Assembly (NCBI RefSeq): GCF_000485795.1
Contig: NZ_AXZL01000070.1
Coordinates: 101,681-165,680, forward strand
Length of the DNA stretch: 64,000 nucleotides
Direction: 5' to 3'
From: Shewanella decolorationis S12
GTDB taxonomy: Bacteria; Pseudomonadota; Gammaproteobacteria; Enterobacterales; Shewanellaceae
The notes under the pieces were generated by a model. That model made no database searches, was not told where the DNA came from, and worked only from the letters and a program-made list of their open reading frames with translations. Positions 48,397 through 58,830 of this stretch are shown piece by piece. Numbering within the stretch: the stretch's first letter is position 1; every line of letters starts with the position of its first letter. The position numbers and the translations under genes were made by a program.

Positions 48397-50523
48397 ATGG
48401 CTGCAAACACTTCAACTATCCCCCACGGCTTTAAATGCTCTGCAATCGCCAGCGCGCTGACCTTAGCATTAGGCGCTTCGGTTACCTCACAGGCCATGGC
48501 CGACGAGACAAATCAGACTCAAATCGAACGTATTCAAGTCCATGGCGAGCAGAATATTGGCCGTAACGCCTTAGGCTCGGCCGATGCTTTGCTGAAAGAT
48601 CAAGGCGTCGATTTCTCCGAAGCGGGCGGCGTTTCCGCCTTGCCCGTACTCAATGGCATGATGGGCGATCGCATTAAAGTGTTAGTCGATGGCGCAGATA
48701 TCACCGCCTCCTGTGCTAACCAAATGAACCCACCACTATCCTACGTGTCCGCTAACCAAATCAGCTCGGTAGAAGTGGTCGCGGGCGTGTCCCCCGTCAG
48801 TGCGGGCGGCGACAATATCGCCGGGGTGATTAAGGTTAATAGCCTCAATCCAAAGTTTAACGACAGCGACAACCTCAGCTTCGAAAGCGGCGAAATCTCA
48901 TCGGGATACCGCAGCACCAGCGACGCCTTCTTGCTCGGCGCTAAAGCTGGGATTGCCAGTAAGGACTTAAGTTTCAGCTATCAAGGTGCCTATGAAGATG
49001 CCAATAGCTACCACGATGGTCACGGCGATAAAGTGCTCGATACTTTATATCGCGCTCAAAACCATGCGTTAACGGCGGCATGGCGCGATGACACACAACA
49101 ACTGGCGATTAAGCTAACGCACCAGGCTATCCCGTTCCAAGGTTTCCCAAACCAATACATGGATATGACGGATAACAAGAGTTATGGCGCCCTAGTCCGC
49201 TATCTGCGAGATTTAGACAACGATGGTGAATTTAGCGCCCAGTTAAACTGGCACAGTGTGAAGCATGAAATGGGCTTCTTCACCCCAGAAAAAACCGGCA
49301 AGATGCCAATGAATACAGAGGGTAGCGATTACAGCTACCAACTGCATTGGCGCCTACCCATGGGCGATAACAGCACGTTACTTGTCGGGCAGGAATATTA
49401 TAACTATCAACTCGATGATACTTGGCCAGCGGTGCCCGGCACTATGATGGCCCCCAATGACTATATCAATATCAACGACGGTGAACGTCGCCGCGCCGCA
49501 GTTTATGGCGAATGGCAGCAAAACCTCACGCCACTCTGGTGGTTGTCTGCAGGGGTGCGTTATGAATATGTCACCACTGATACGGGCGAAGTGCAGGCCT
49601 ACAGCAATATGCCCATGATGGGCATGCCGAATGTGGATGCCGAGGCAGCAAAAGCCTTTAATGCTATGGATAGAAGCCGAGACGATAACCTTATCGACGC
49701 CACTCTGCTGGCACGCTATCAATTGTCGGCCAAACAACAATTGGAATTTGGCTTAGCCCGTAAAAACCGCGCGCCAAACCTGTATGAGCGTTACAGCTGG
49801 GGTCGTGGCGTAATGGCAACCACTATGATCGGCTGGTATGGTGACGGCAACGGTTATGTGGGTAATCCCGATCTAAAGCCCGAAACAGCCCATACCCTGA
49901 GCGCGGCCTACAAGTTTAATGGCGATGAATGGCAATTCTCGACCACGGCTTGGTATAGCGCAGTGACCGACTATATTGATGCTGAGGTGATTGGCAGCTT
50001 TAACCGTACTGGCCTTGCCAGCGGTAAACGCAATATCCTTAAATTCACCAACGAAGATGCCAATTTATATGGCGCTAAGTTTAGTGTGAACTACCTATTA
50101 GCCAATACCGACAGCGGTAAATGGCAGATGCAAGGTAAGCTCGATATCACCCGTGGTGAGCGCGATGAGGGTAACGAGCCGCTTTATCAAATCAAACCGC
50201 TACAAACCGAGTTAGCCCTTAGCCATCAACTGGGTGATTGGGAAAATCGCCTGTCGTGGCAATGGGTAGCGACTAAGGATAAGGTCGATGATCGCCGTTT
50301 AGAAAATGAGACCGACAGCTATTCGCTGTTAAATCTAAGCAGCAGTATCAAATGGCAAGAGCTGAGTTTGACCTTTGCGATCAACAACCTGTTTGATACT
50401 TACTACGAACTACCACTGGGTGGTGTCAACCTTGCCGAATTTAAGGCCGATAGCACGGGTGGCTTTAGCCAAGTCGCAGGCTCGGGTCGCTCATTTGAAT
50501 TAGGTGCCAGCTATAAGTTCTAA
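48397..50523 (+). CDS. TonB-dependent receptor, metal (copper-like) type
   Basis: 708 residues. Signal peptide, plug domain with KVLVDGADITASCANQMNPPLSYVSANQISSVEVVAGVSPVSAGGDNIAG, and a barrel ending YKF. The CANQMNPP plug motif and a methionine-rich loop (NMPMMGMPNVD) recall OprC/NosA copper receptors; copper is an inference. ATG 48397 is chosen for GGAAG upstream; ATG 48382 also possible. Confidence 0.78.
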   Translation: MAANTSTIPHGFKCSAIASALTLALGASVTSQAMADETNQTQIERIQVHGEQNIGRNALGSADALLKDQGVDFSEAGGVSALPVLNGMMGDRIKVLVDGADITASCANQMNPPLSYVSANQISSVEVVAGVSPVSAGGDNIAGVIKVNSLNPKFNDSDNLSFESGEISSGYRSTSDAFLLGAKAGIASKDLSFSYQGAYEDANSYHDGHGDKVLDTLYRAQNHALTAAWRDDTQQLAIKLTHQAIPFQGFPNQYMDMTDNKSYGALVRYLRDLDNDGEFSAQLNWHSVKHEMGFFTPEKTGKMPMNTEGSDYSYQLHWRLPMGDNSTLLVGQEYYNYQLDDTWPAVPGTMMAPNDYININDGERRRAAVYGEWQQNLTPLWWLSAGVRYEYVTTDTGEVQAYSNMPMMGMPNVDAEAAKAFNAMDRSRDDNLIDATLLARYQLSAKQQLEFGLARKNRAPNLYERYSWGRGVMATTMIGWYGDGNGYVGNPDLKPETAHTLSAAYKFNGDEWQFSTTAWYSAVTDYIDAEVIGSFNRTGLASGKRNILKFTNEDANLYGAKFSVNYLLANTDSGKWQMQGKLDITRGERDEGNEPLYQIKPLQTELALSHQLGDWENRLSWQWVATKDKVDDRRLENETDSYSLLNLSSSIKWQELSLTFAINNLFDTYYELPLGGVNLAEFKADSTGGFSQVAGSGRSFELGASYKF

Positions 50524-50576
50524 TGAGCACCGTCGCTTAAATGTGGCAGCGCTATTTAGCACGGCGCAATTAAAGC

Positions 50577-50609
50577 AAAAAGGGCAAATGCATTAGCATT
50601 TGCCCTTTT
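50577..50609 (+). terminator. Terminator after TonB receptor
   Basis: AAAAGGGCAAATG/CATTTGCCCTTTT, 13-bp perfect stem with loop CATTAG. It is symmetrical and could also serve pmbA. Confidence 0.9.
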
Positions 50610-50668
50610 GTTTAAAGCTCACTTGGTGAGAACTGAGTCATTAAATGAACCCGACTAAGTTAACTCAA

Positions 50669-52012
50669 TCAGTTACCCGCGACCTTCATCTCAGATAATA
50701 AGATCCCGCCGGTGCGGATAGACGAACGTAAATCGAAGTCCTTACTGACCGCCTGAATCCCACGAAACATATCCTTCAAGTTGCCCGCGATAGTGATCTC
50801 TTCGACGGGGAACTGGATTTCACCATTTTCCACATAAAAACCGGCGGCGCCGCGGGAATAATCCCCCGTCACCATATTCACGCCTTGGCCCATCACCTCA
50901 GTGACAATCAAGCCAGTGCCCATGCCTTTGACTAACTCATCGAAGCTTTGCCCCGTGTGCGCCAGCGTCCAGTTGTAGATGCCGCCCGCATGGCCTGTGT
51001 TAGTTAAGCCTAATTTGCGCGCCGAATAGCTGGTCAGCAGATAGCTTTCTAACATGCCACGGTCGATGATGCGTCTATCTTGCGTCGCCACACCTTCGCT
51101 ATCGTAGTTGGCGCTGGCAAGCGCGCCCAGCAGATGCGGCTGTTCTTCAATGTTGAACCAATCGGGGAAGATTTGGGTGTGAATCGCATCCAACAGGAAG
51201 CTGGATTTACGGTACAGGCTGCCACCGCTGATCGCGCCGACTAAATGGCCGATAAGCCCTGTGGCGATTTCAGGCGAAAGCAGAATAGGTAAACGCGAAG
51301 TCGCAATCTTACGCGCACCTAAACGGCTCACTGTCTTTTGTGCGGTTTTCAAACCTACGGATTCGGGAGATAGCATCTCACTGAATTTACGGGCGATAGT
51401 GTAATCGTAATCCCGCTGCATGCTGCCGTCGCTGTCTTCACCGATCACGCTGCAACTTAGGCTGTAGCGCGAGCTGCAATAACCGTTTAAGAAGCCGTGG
51501 CTATTGCCGTAAACCTTGACCGATGTGTGGGCGTTTGCGCTGGCACCATCGGAGTTATTGATGCGCGAGTCGGCATCAAGCGCCGCGGTTTCGGCGCGAA
51601 TCGCCAATTGGGCTAATTCGTCGGGGGCAATATCTTCAGGATAATAGAGCTTAAGATCGCGGATCTCGGTCGCCATTAGGGCTTTGTCGGCTAAACCGCT
51701 AAAGGGGTCGGCCGAGGTATAACGGGCGATATCGTCCGCCGCTTTCACCGCCAGAGCAATGGCTTCAGGGCTGAGATCGGAGGTTGATGAACTGCCCTTG
51801 CAACCATCGCGATAAACCGTAATCCCTAGGGCGCCATCTTTATTAAATTCAACTGTTTCCACTTCTTTTAAGCGGGTTGAAACCGATAATCCCTGTTGTT
51901 TACTGATCGCCACTTCGGCGGCATTTGTCCCTAATTTATTGGCATATTCGAGGGCCACGGCAACCGCATCTTTCAGCGCGGTCAATTCACTATCGATTCT
52001 GTTCAAAGACAC
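50669..52012 (-). CDS. pmbA: TldE/PmbA metalloprotease subunit
   Basis: 447 residues of the TldD/PmbA family (KEVETVEFNKDGALGITVYRDGCKGSSSTSDLS; VNMVTGDYSRGAAGFYVENG). With TldD it forms the protease that degrades CcdA and matures some peptide antibiotics (known in E. coli); PmbA lacks the HExxH. GTG start. Divergent from darP, as usual. Its partner tldD is at 62663-64000. Confidence 0.93.
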   Translation of the reverse strand: MSLNRIDSELTALKDAVAVALEYANKLGTNAAEVAISKQQGLSVSTRLKEVETVEFNKDGALGITVYRDGCKGSSSTSDLSPEAIALAVKAADDIARYTSADPFSGLADKALMATEIRDLKLYYPEDIAPDELAQLAIRAETAALDADSRINNSDGASANAHTSVKVYGNSHGFLNGYCSSRYSLSCSVIGEDSDGSMQRDYDYTIARKFSEMLSPESVGLKTAQKTVSRLGARKIATSRLPILLSPEIATGLIGHLVGAISGGSLYRKSSFLLDAIHTQIFPDWFNIEEQPHLLGALASANYDSEGVATQDRRIIDRGMLESYLLTSYSARKLGLTNTGHAGGIYNWTLAHTGQSFDELVKGMGTGLIVTEVMGQGVNMVTGDYSRGAAGFYVENGEIQFPVEEITIAGNLKDMFRGIQAVSKDFDLRSSIRTGGILLSEMKVAGN

Positions 52013-52187
52013 AAAGCTACTCTTTCGTTGTCGGCAATGGCGTTAGCATAACAAACACCCATGCCATTCTCATTATTTATTGCGCGCTTATTTCGTCAAT
52101 CTCAGCCATGGCGCACGCGCTTTCGTTAGGCGATTTTTGGCGGGAGATGTTATTATTAGGCCGTTATTTAACTGAGGTTTTATCTAT

Positions 52188-52721
52188 ATGAAGATTGTTG
52201 GTGATTCAGAGCATTTTAAACAACCCTATGACAGTGACGAAGAGTATGTCAGCAAAACCGAGGACAAGCGTGACTGCGAAGCTGCTCAAAAAGTCGGTAT
52301 GGAATTGGTGTCGCTCAGTAAGACCCAGCTAGATAAAATCGAGCTGGACGAGCACTTATACGACAGCATCCAGCAAGCTCATAAGATTAAGCCGAAGACC
52401 GAAGCCTATCGCCGCCATATGCAATATATCGGTAAGTTGATGCGTAACGTCGATGTGGAGCCGATTAAAGCCGCACTCGCTATCGTACTGAACAAAAACA
52501 ACAACGAGACCGCTAAGCTACAAATGTTCGAGAAAATGCGCGAGCGCTTACTGAGCCAAGGCGACAGCGAAATTCAAACCTTAGTGGAACATTATCCACA
52601 GTTGGACAGACAGAAGCTGCGTACCTTAGTGCGCCAAGCCACAAAAGAGTTGGCAAAAGGCCCTGAGTCCAAATCATCAAAAGAGCTGTTTAAATACCTA
52701 CGCAGCGAAATCCAAGACTAA
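52188..52721 (+). CDS. darP: Ribosome biogenesis factor DarP (YjgA, DUF615)
   Basis: 177 residues, highly charged and helical (RDCEAAQKVGMELVSLSKTQLDKIELDEHLYDSIQQA; RRQMQYIGKLMRNVD-like; LVRQATKELAKG). Assists late 50S assembly in E. coli. Divergent from pmbA, the conserved arrangement. Confidence 0.93.
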   Translation: MKIVGDSEHFKQPYDSDEEYVSKTEDKRDCEAAQKVGMELVSLSKTQLDKIELDEHLYDSIQQAHKIKPKTEAYRRHMQYIGKLMRNVDVEPIKAALAIVLNKNNNETAKLQMFEKMRERLLSQGDSEIQTLVEHYPQLDRQKLRTLVRQATKELAKGPESKSSKELFKYLRSEIQD

Positions 52722-52749
52722 CAATTCAGCCCAACAAGGATGTTTGCTT

Positions 52750-55230
52750 ATGCTTCCTAGCAAAACATTATCAGTATTTTCGTGGACACTACTGGGCGTT
52801 GCGGCGCTAAGTGGTTGCAATGGTGCAGCAGATGGTACTGACGCAGATGGCAGTACCGACAGCTATAGTCTCAGCCTAAGCTATAAAACCTTAGTTAATG
52901 GCCAATGTGCAGATAACACCAGTCAGCTAAGTTTTCCCACTGAAAGCAGTTTTTGCGCGGTTGCGACCTTAAAACAGGGCTCATCTAAGCTTAGTGGACA
53001 ACTGATCAGTTTCACTGCCACCTTAGGCACTATTACACCCGCGACTAAATTGACTAATGCCGATGGGATGGCCGAAGTCGTGATAGCCAATGGCAGTTTA
53101 ACCGAAGGCGCAGGTACTGTGACCGCAAGTTACACTCCCACAGGTGCCGATGCTTTAACGGCTAATCGTAATTATGAATTTATAGGAACCGGTGGCTCAG
53201 GCACCGCAACCCCTCCTAAGCTCAGCGCTAGCATTGTGAATGGTGCGGCGCTTGTTACCCGTTTTAAAGTGGATGAGGCTGTGCAACTGCAAGCCATTTT
53301 CCTCGATGCCGAGAGTAAAGGTATTGCCGATGCCAAGGTCACTTTTAGCGCGGGTTCAGCTACATTAAATCCCGCCAGTGCGCTGACCAATAGCCAAGGT
53401 ATTGCTCAGGTCAGTTATACTCCGAGCGCCACCGAATTAGGCGCCAATGCCTTAACGGTAACTGTGGATTATCAAGGGCAATCGCTACAAAGCAGCAGCT
53501 TATATGAAGTACTCAGCAAAGATGCCGTTAACGAATCCGGCACCTTAAAATTAGGCTCCTTTAATGGCAGCAGTTTTACCGAAGGAAAACTGGCGAGTAC
53601 GTTAACGGCACAGGCCGATGGCAGCTATAAAATCAGTGCTGGCGGCAGCTTTGGTGTGACCGCAAGCTTAGTGATAGAGGCCAACGATGGCACTATCACT
53701 CGCGTACAGGCCCCGTCATCCATCAGTTTTAGCTCGGACTGCACCAACAGTAATAATGCAACCTTAGATACGCCTGTCACGACCCTATCGGGCAATGCCA
53801 GCTCGACTTTCCAAGACACTAGTTGCAGTGGTAACAGTGAGCGTAACGATCAAATCATTGCCACCACAGTGGTCGGTAATCAAACGCTAACGGCGAACTT
53901 CCCCTTTACACTGCAACGCCAAACCTTAGCTAGCCTTAGTTTTGAAGCGGCAGAACCTAACCAAATCCGCATTAAAGGTGCGGGCGGGACTGGGTCGAGT
54001 GAATCATCCCTCGTCAGCTTTAAAGTGACCAGCGCCAATGGCCAGCCAGCAGCCCAGCAAAAGGTCAGTTTTAGTTTAGATACCGTCGTTGGCGGCTTAA
54101 GTTTTGCCAATGGCAGCGCCAGCGCTGAGAGCCTAACCAACTCCCTAGGTATCGCTAGTGTGCGTGTGCTTTCGGGTACTGTGCCGACTCCCGTTCGCGT
54201 GGTCGCCACCGCAGTGGATGCCGATACCAAAGAAGTGATTACTAGCCAATCTGAGCAATTAACGGTTAATACAGGTCTGCCACAACAGCTGGGATTTAGT
54301 CTTTCTACGACAATATCCAACCCAGAAGCAGGCGATCATGATGGTGAAACTGCGACTATTACCGCCAGACTATCCGATAGTTTTGGAAATCCAGCGCCCG
54401 ATGATACCACAGTGAACTTCACCACCGAGGGCGGGCAAATCACCCCAAGCTGCCTGACTAAAAATGGCGCTTGCAGCGTGACTTGGACATCCAGCGATTA
54501 TCGCCCTCAAGATCACCGTATTACCATCTTGGCTTACGCCTTGGGTCACGAAACCTTCTTCGACACTAACGGCAACAATCAGTTTGATAGTGCCGATGGT
54601 GGCGCTATCACTAATGCCTGCTTATTCAATGGCGCCGCAACTCACTGCAGCGGTAATGGTATGGATGTAGAAACCTTCCACAGTAGCGGTTTTAGCGACT
54701 TACCGACAGCGTTCCGTGATGATAATGAAAACTTCAGCTACGACAGTGGCGAGCGCTATTTCGATAACCTCGCCCGTGATACTTATCCTGCAGCAGATGG
54801 TAAGTTTAACGGCCCGCAATGCCAAGGCAGCCTCTGTGGTACAGGTCAAGCCAACAAAACCTATGTTCGCAAGGGATTGGTAATGAGCATGTCGGGTTCG
54901 CAGGCTTATATCAGTGTGCAGCAAGACGGTGTGTTACTCGCAAGCGTTAATGATATTAAACCCGTTGCCCCAGGTAGCGAATCTAAGTTTGTGGTGTTTG
55001 TGCATGACAGAGCTAAGCAAATTATGCCTGCCAAGACCCAAATCGAGCTCTGCGTAGATTGTAACGGAACGCCAGATATCATTGAGGTAGCCAACACTCT
55101 CACCGCGAAGAATGGCTTAGGCACACCACTCACTTTTACCGCTTCTGCGGGGAGTCAAGTCAGCATAGTGACCACTACACCAAAGGGAATTAAAACCACT
55201 AATTTAAGCTTTGCCGTGCCGACACTGTAA
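52750..55230 (+). CDS. Large lipoprotein with Ig-like (Big/invasin) domains
   Basis: 826 residues. Lipobox LSGC at about residue 23, then repeated Ig-like domains (SFTATLGTITPATKLTNADGMAEVVI; VTFSAGSATLNPASALTNSQGIAQVSY; VSFSLDTVVGGLSF...TNSLGIASVRVLSG), the Big-1 pattern. A cysteine-rich Asp-containing C-terminal region (DTNGNNQFDSADGG; FRDDNENFSYDSGERYFDNL) resembles calcium-binding loops. Surface-exposed adhesion or stalk role inferred. ATG 52750 with AAGGA nine bases upstream. Followed by a strong terminator. Confidence 0.8.
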   Translation: MLPSKTLSVFSWTLLGVAALSGCNGAADGTDADGSTDSYSLSLSYKTLVNGQCADNTSQLSFPTESSFCAVATLKQGSSKLSGQLISFTATLGTITPATKLTNADGMAEVVIANGSLTEGAGTVTASYTPTGADALTANRNYEFIGTGGSGTATPPKLSASIVNGAALVTRFKVDEAVQLQAIFLDAESKGIADAKVTFSAGSATLNPASALTNSQGIAQVSYTPSATELGANALTVTVDYQGQSLQSSSLYEVLSKDAVNESGTLKLGSFNGSSFTEGKLASTLTAQADGSYKISAGGSFGVTASLVIEANDGTITRVQAPSSISFSSDCTNSNNATLDTPVTTLSGNASSTFQDTSCSGNSERNDQIIATTVVGNQTLTANFPFTLQRQTLASLSFEAAEPNQIRIKGAGGTGSSESSLVSFKVTSANGQPAAQQKVSFSLDTVVGGLSFANGSASAESLTNSLGIASVRVLSGTVPTPVRVVATAVDADTKEVITSQSEQLTVNTGLPQQLGFSLSTTISNPEAGDHDGETATITARLSDSFGNPAPDDTTVNFTTEGGQITPSCLTKNGACSVTWTSSDYRPQDHRITILAYALGHETFFDTNGNNQFDSADGGAITNACLFNGAATHCSGNGMDVETFHSSGFSDLPTAFRDDNENFSYDSGERYFDNLARDTYPAADGKFNGPQCQGSLCGTGQANKTYVRKGLVMSMSGSQAYISVQQDGVLLASVNDIKPVAPGSESKFVVFVHDRAKQIMPAKTQIELCVDCNGTPDIIEVANTLTAKNGLGTPLTFTASAGSQVSIVTTTPKGIKTTNLSFAVPTL

Positions 55231-55236
55231 AAACCA

Positions 55237-55261
55237 AAAGACCCGCCAAGGCGGGTCTTTT
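55237..55261. terminator. Bidirectional terminator
   Basis: AAAAGACCCGCC/GGCGGGTCTTTT stem with an AAG loop between convergent genes. Confidence 0.9.
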
Positions 55262-55283
55262 ACTTTCTAGCTCAATCTATTGG

Positions 55284-56615
55284 TTAATTCTGTAACTCTA
55301 CCGCCTTGCGTAAACGCAGGCTTCGCAGCGCCAAGTACAAGACCCCAACAGCCGCCCAAATTAAGCCAAGCTCTAAGGACTGAGGCTCAAGGTTAATCCA
55401 CAGTACGCCAATAGTCGCCGCGCCGCACAAGGGTAAGACGAAATACTGCAAGTGCTCTTTCAAGGATTGGTTACGTTTTTCTTTGATATAAAACTGCACT
55501 ATTACCGACAGGTTCACAAAGGTAAAAGCCACCAGTGCCCCGAAGTTAACGAGCGCCAGTGCCATTTCGAGATCGAAGGACACCGCCGAAAGCGCCAGTA
55601 ATCCCACCAGAATCACGTTAAATGCTGGCGTGCGCCATTTAGGATGCACATAGCCAAAGCCTTTATTGGGCAGCATATTGTCGCGACCCATCACGTAGAG
55701 AATACGTGCCACGCCCGCATGGGCTGCCATGCCCGAGGCCAACACCGCGATGGTGGTTGCCACCAGCACCACTGATTGGAATAAATTACCGCCCACATAC
55801 AGGGCAATCTCAGGCAGCACAGCGTCTAACTGTTGGAAGCGAGAAATATCCGGGAAAAACAGCTGTAAGAAATAGGACACGCTGACAAAAATCACGCCGC
55901 CAATCAAAGCAGTTAGCACGATAGCGCGGGGGATCACCCGCTTAGCGTCCTTTGTTTCTTCACTCAAAGAGCTTAAGCCATCGAAGCCTAAGAAGGAGAA
56001 ACACAGAATGGTCGCGCCAGTAAACAGCGGCGCAAGGGTTATCTCTTGAGAATAGAATGGACGCACGCTGGCAATCACACCTTCACCTTCGCCAAGGGAC
56101 AGGCTATGGGCCATCAAGCCAATAAACACCAAGATAATGGCTATCTGGGCGAATACGATAACGCCGTTAAAATTCGCGACTAAATCTATGCCCCTGAGGT
56201 TTAATACCGTCATCATAGCGACTAAACCAAAGATAAAAATCCACGGCTCGACGTTAGGGAACATGGCCGTAAGGTAAATCTTTGCCAGCAGCATGTTGAT
56301 CATCGGCATAAACATATAATCGAGCAGCGATGACCAGCCCACCATAAAGCCGACATTCGGACTAAAGGTTTTTTGAGCATAGGTATAGGCCGAACCCGCA
56401 TAGGGGTATTTACGCACTAAGTGACCGTAGCTAAAGGCGGTAAACAGGATCCCCGCTAACGCGAGCAGGTAAGAGGTGGCCACATGGCCTGAGGTGATCT
56501 CGGAGACAATGCCAAAGGTGTCAAACACGGCCATAGGCGTGAGATAGGCTAATCCCATCACCACCACTTGCCACAGACTAAGGCTTTGCTTTAAGCCTGG
56601 ATTTTGTTGGCTCAT
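55284..56615 (-). CDS. APC-family amino acid/polyamine permease (PuuP-like)
   Basis: 443 residues with 12 hydrophobic segments. Starts [31 protein letters not shown] and contains [15 protein letters not shown] and [24 protein letters not shown], the APC pattern of putrescine importers (PuuP/PlaP). Substrate inferred. ATG 56615 has GGGAGG upstream. Confidence 0.8.
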   Translation of the reverse strand: MSQQNPGLKQSLSLWQVVVMGLAYLTPMAVFDTFGIVSEITSGHVATSYLLALAGILFTAFSYGHLVRKYPYAGSAYTYAQKTFSPNVGFMVGWSSLLDYMFMPMINMLLAKIYLTAMFPNVEPWIFIFGLVAMMTVLNLRGIDLVANFNGVIVFAQIAIILVFIGLMAHSLSLGEGEGVIASVRPFYSQEITLAPLFTGATILCFSFLGFDGLSSLSEETKDAKRVIPRAIVLTALIGGVIFVSVSYFLQLFFPDISRFQQLDAVLPEIALYVGGNLFQSVVLVATTIAVLASGMAAHAGVARILYVMGRDNMLPNKGFGYVHPKWRTPAFNVILVGLLALSAVSFDLEMALALVNFGALVAFTFVNLSVIVQFYIKEKRNQSLKEHLQYFVLPLCGAATIGVLWINLEPQSLELGLIWAAVGVLYLALRSLRLRKAVELQN

Positions 56616-56621
56616 ATCCAA

Positions 56622-57107
56622 CCTCCCTTTGCAGTAGGTGGAATGGCAAACGCAACAGCTTGATTTACGGCAACTACCGAAAATCCGGTAAACAACAGCC
56701 CCATTGAATTGTCCTCAGTAAAGTAGGTTCAAACGAACCTCATATCATTTCCGGATGTTTACCGGCCTCATTTGGTTTAAAACCCATACGCTCAAAAAGA
56801 AAATAACCGGGATACTGAATACCCCGGTTATTTTTGCGGCGCGAATTTTCCCCCAAAACAGAGGAGAAGACAACCCAATAAGGACATTAAGTTGCCTATC
56901 TGTGCAGTCTGTACGGTAAAGGGAGCAAAGATACCTAAAAAGGCCAACCTATTGAGGTGAACAGGCGAATAAATTCAACCTTAGTGACCTGCGATTAGGA
57001 CTTATTGCTTTGAGACTTTTAGCAAAGTGGCTTAACCCGGCATGGTCATTGTGATGACCATGGAGCAAATACAAGATACAGGGGCCAGACAGCGATGTGA
57101 GGTATAC
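56622..57107. other. APC gene upstream region
   Basis: Gene-free. AGGTTC-AAAC-GAACCT (56725-56740) is a perfect 16-bp dyad that may be an operator, and AATAACCGG/CCCGGTTATT (56802-56835) with flanking T-runs is a terminator-like stem, probably for the lipoprotein gene upstream. Confidence 0.45.
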
Positions 57108-57509
57108 TTAGAAGTAAAGGCTTTCGACGATTTTACCGTTAACCAGCATGTCGCATTTATCACCCGAGCTGGATTTCGTTGCTTGGATCACGCCAGCAAT
57201 CGCACCAAATGCGCCACCTTGGCTACTCAACACTGAGCCAAAATAACATTGGCTAGAGATGGTGTAACCCTTGTATTTACCGCTGAGGTTTTGGGTTGGC
57301 GTGTAGGGTGGGAAAGTGCCTTTCATCACTGAGTCGCCATTCACAGACAGCGAAATATTTTTACGTTTAGTATCATAGCTGCCGCCAAAAACGAGATTAA
57401 TACCATCGATTTCAACGGTTTTTTCTTGTGCAACTATGGGGGGGGTTGCGGAACAGGCGGTTAATAAACAAATGCCCACGGCTAGAGAAAGTAAAGTAAT
57501 TTTACGCAT
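57108..57509 (-). CDS. Putative lipoprotein
   Basis: 133 residues with lipobox LTAC (Cys about residue 19). The mature part is beta-rich with two cysteines (SSQCYFGS, GDKCDM) likely disulfide-bonded. No domain recognised. Independent gene with a stem-loop terminator downstream. Confidence 0.7.
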   Translation of the reverse strand: MRKITLLSLAVGICLLTACSATPPIVAQEKTVEIDGINLVFGGSYDTKRKNISLSVNGDSVMKGTFPPYTPTQNLSGKYKGYTISSQCYFGSVLSSQGGAFGAIAGVIQATKSSSGDKCDMLVNGKIVESLYF

Positions 57510-57677
57510 TTCATCTTCCTTTTGATGCGATAAAAAAATGAAGCAACTGCTTCGAAATTAAACGGCCCCTGTTTAATTTTTTGCCGGACGATTATATCTA
57601 TATCTGCCTAATATCCAATAACAAATTTAATACCAACGCAAAAATCAGTGTTTTGTCGGTACGAATAACAGCGTCGC

Positions 57678-58829
57678 CTAAGACGCATTAAGTTCAGCTA
57701 ATGCCCGCACACGACGTTTAATCCCTAAAATCGCAAGACCAAAAAACAGCACAAACAGGCCCCAAAGCTGTAACCATTTTGGCAGCACACTCGCCCAGCT
57801 GGCGCCCATTTGGTTCAGCTCCAACATCCCCATAATGGCGGGCACCGCAGGGATAATCTGCGAGCCCAGCACCAAAGGCTCGGGGATTAAAGCAATCGGC
57901 CAGACAAAGCCGGAGACGAACAGAATCGGCATAGAAATCAGTAGCAATACTTGGGTCGGTAAATCGCGGCGGGTAAACAAGGTGCTCATCGCAACTCCGG
58001 CCGCCGCCGTCGCCAGTAAAAACGGCAACAACCAGAGCGCCACTAGGCCAAAACTCGCTTGAATACTCACCTTATACCAGTGGTAGCAATACCCCACATA
58101 AAAGCTGGTAAACACCATATAAATCAACATAAAGGCAAGAATTCGACCACAGACCAATTGCAACGGCGACACCTGTTGCCAATAGCTGCGGCTGCGCCAC
58201 TGACCCGCGCCTAAGATCCCAGTCCCAATCAACAGGGTTTGATGCAGGATAAGTAAGAACAGCCCTGGCACCACGTAGGGCGTATAACCCAGACTAGGGT
58301 TAAAGGCAGGCACGCTGTTTAAATGCAGCGAATTCAGGTTTTGCTCGGCTTCTTTAGGATTTTTCCCCTGCGCTAGCATCCCAATCAATTGCACTTGTTT
58401 GCCCGCATCCATCCCCGCGCTGACAAGCCCCTCGGCCACCGCCGAATAAATCAAGAAGTAACTGGCATCGCCGCCGTAGCTTAAGGTCACACCCTTACCC
58501 AGCAGCAAGTCGCGGCGAAATCCTTCGGGGATCACCAATAAGCCATGGGCCTTGCCAGTTTCGATAAAACGCTTCGCCTCTGTGATGGAACCCACTTGGC
58601 CTATCACCTGAATTTTTGCGCTGGCATCCGCATGGCGAATAAGTTGACGGCTTAGGGAGGAATGATCTAAATCCACCACGATAAGCTGTTGTTCTGTTGG
58701 GACTTGGTGCAAATAAGGTAAGGGATAGAGCACCGAATAAAACAGCACACCGCCGAATAGGGTCACGGCAATCGCCTTGTCACTCACAATCGCCTTTAAT
58801 TCTGTCAGCACTAACTGCCATAAATTCAT
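57678..58829 (-). CDS. ABC-2 type permease, second of pair
   Basis: 383 residues. One N-terminal helix, a large periplasmic domain (VVDLDHSSLSRQLIRHADASAKIQVIGQVGSITEAKRFIETG) and five C-terminal helices, the YhhJ/YbhR layout. Homologous to its neighbour (shared VVDxDHSxLSR). Start overlaps or abuts the upstream gene (ends 58831). Part of an exporter with HlyD and TolC-type genes but no ATPase gene. Confidence 0.8.
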   Translation of the reverse strand: MNLWQLVLTELKAIVSDKAIAVTLFGGVLFYSVLYPLPYLHQVPTEQQLIVVDLDHSSLSRQLIRHADASAKIQVIGQVGSITEAKRFIETGKAHGLLVIPEGFRRDLLLGKGVTLSYGGDASYFLIYSAVAEGLVSAGMDAGKQVQLIGMLAQGKNPKEAEQNLNSLHLNSVPAFNPSLGYTPYVVPGLFLLILHQTLLIGTGILGAGQWRSRSYWQQVSPLQLVCGRILAFMLIYMVFTSFYVGYCYHWYKVSIQASFGLVALWLLPFLLATAAAGVAMSTLFTRRDLPTQVLLLISMPILFVSGFVWPIALIPEPLVLGSQIIPAVPAIMGMLELNQMGASWASVLPKWLQLWGLFVLFFGLAILGIKRRVRALAELNAS

Positions 58830-58830
58830 G

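Noticed and set aside
56761..56840. Attenuator of the APC permease gene
   Set aside because: More simply the terminator of the upstream lipoprotein gene; no leader peptide or alternative pairing seen.
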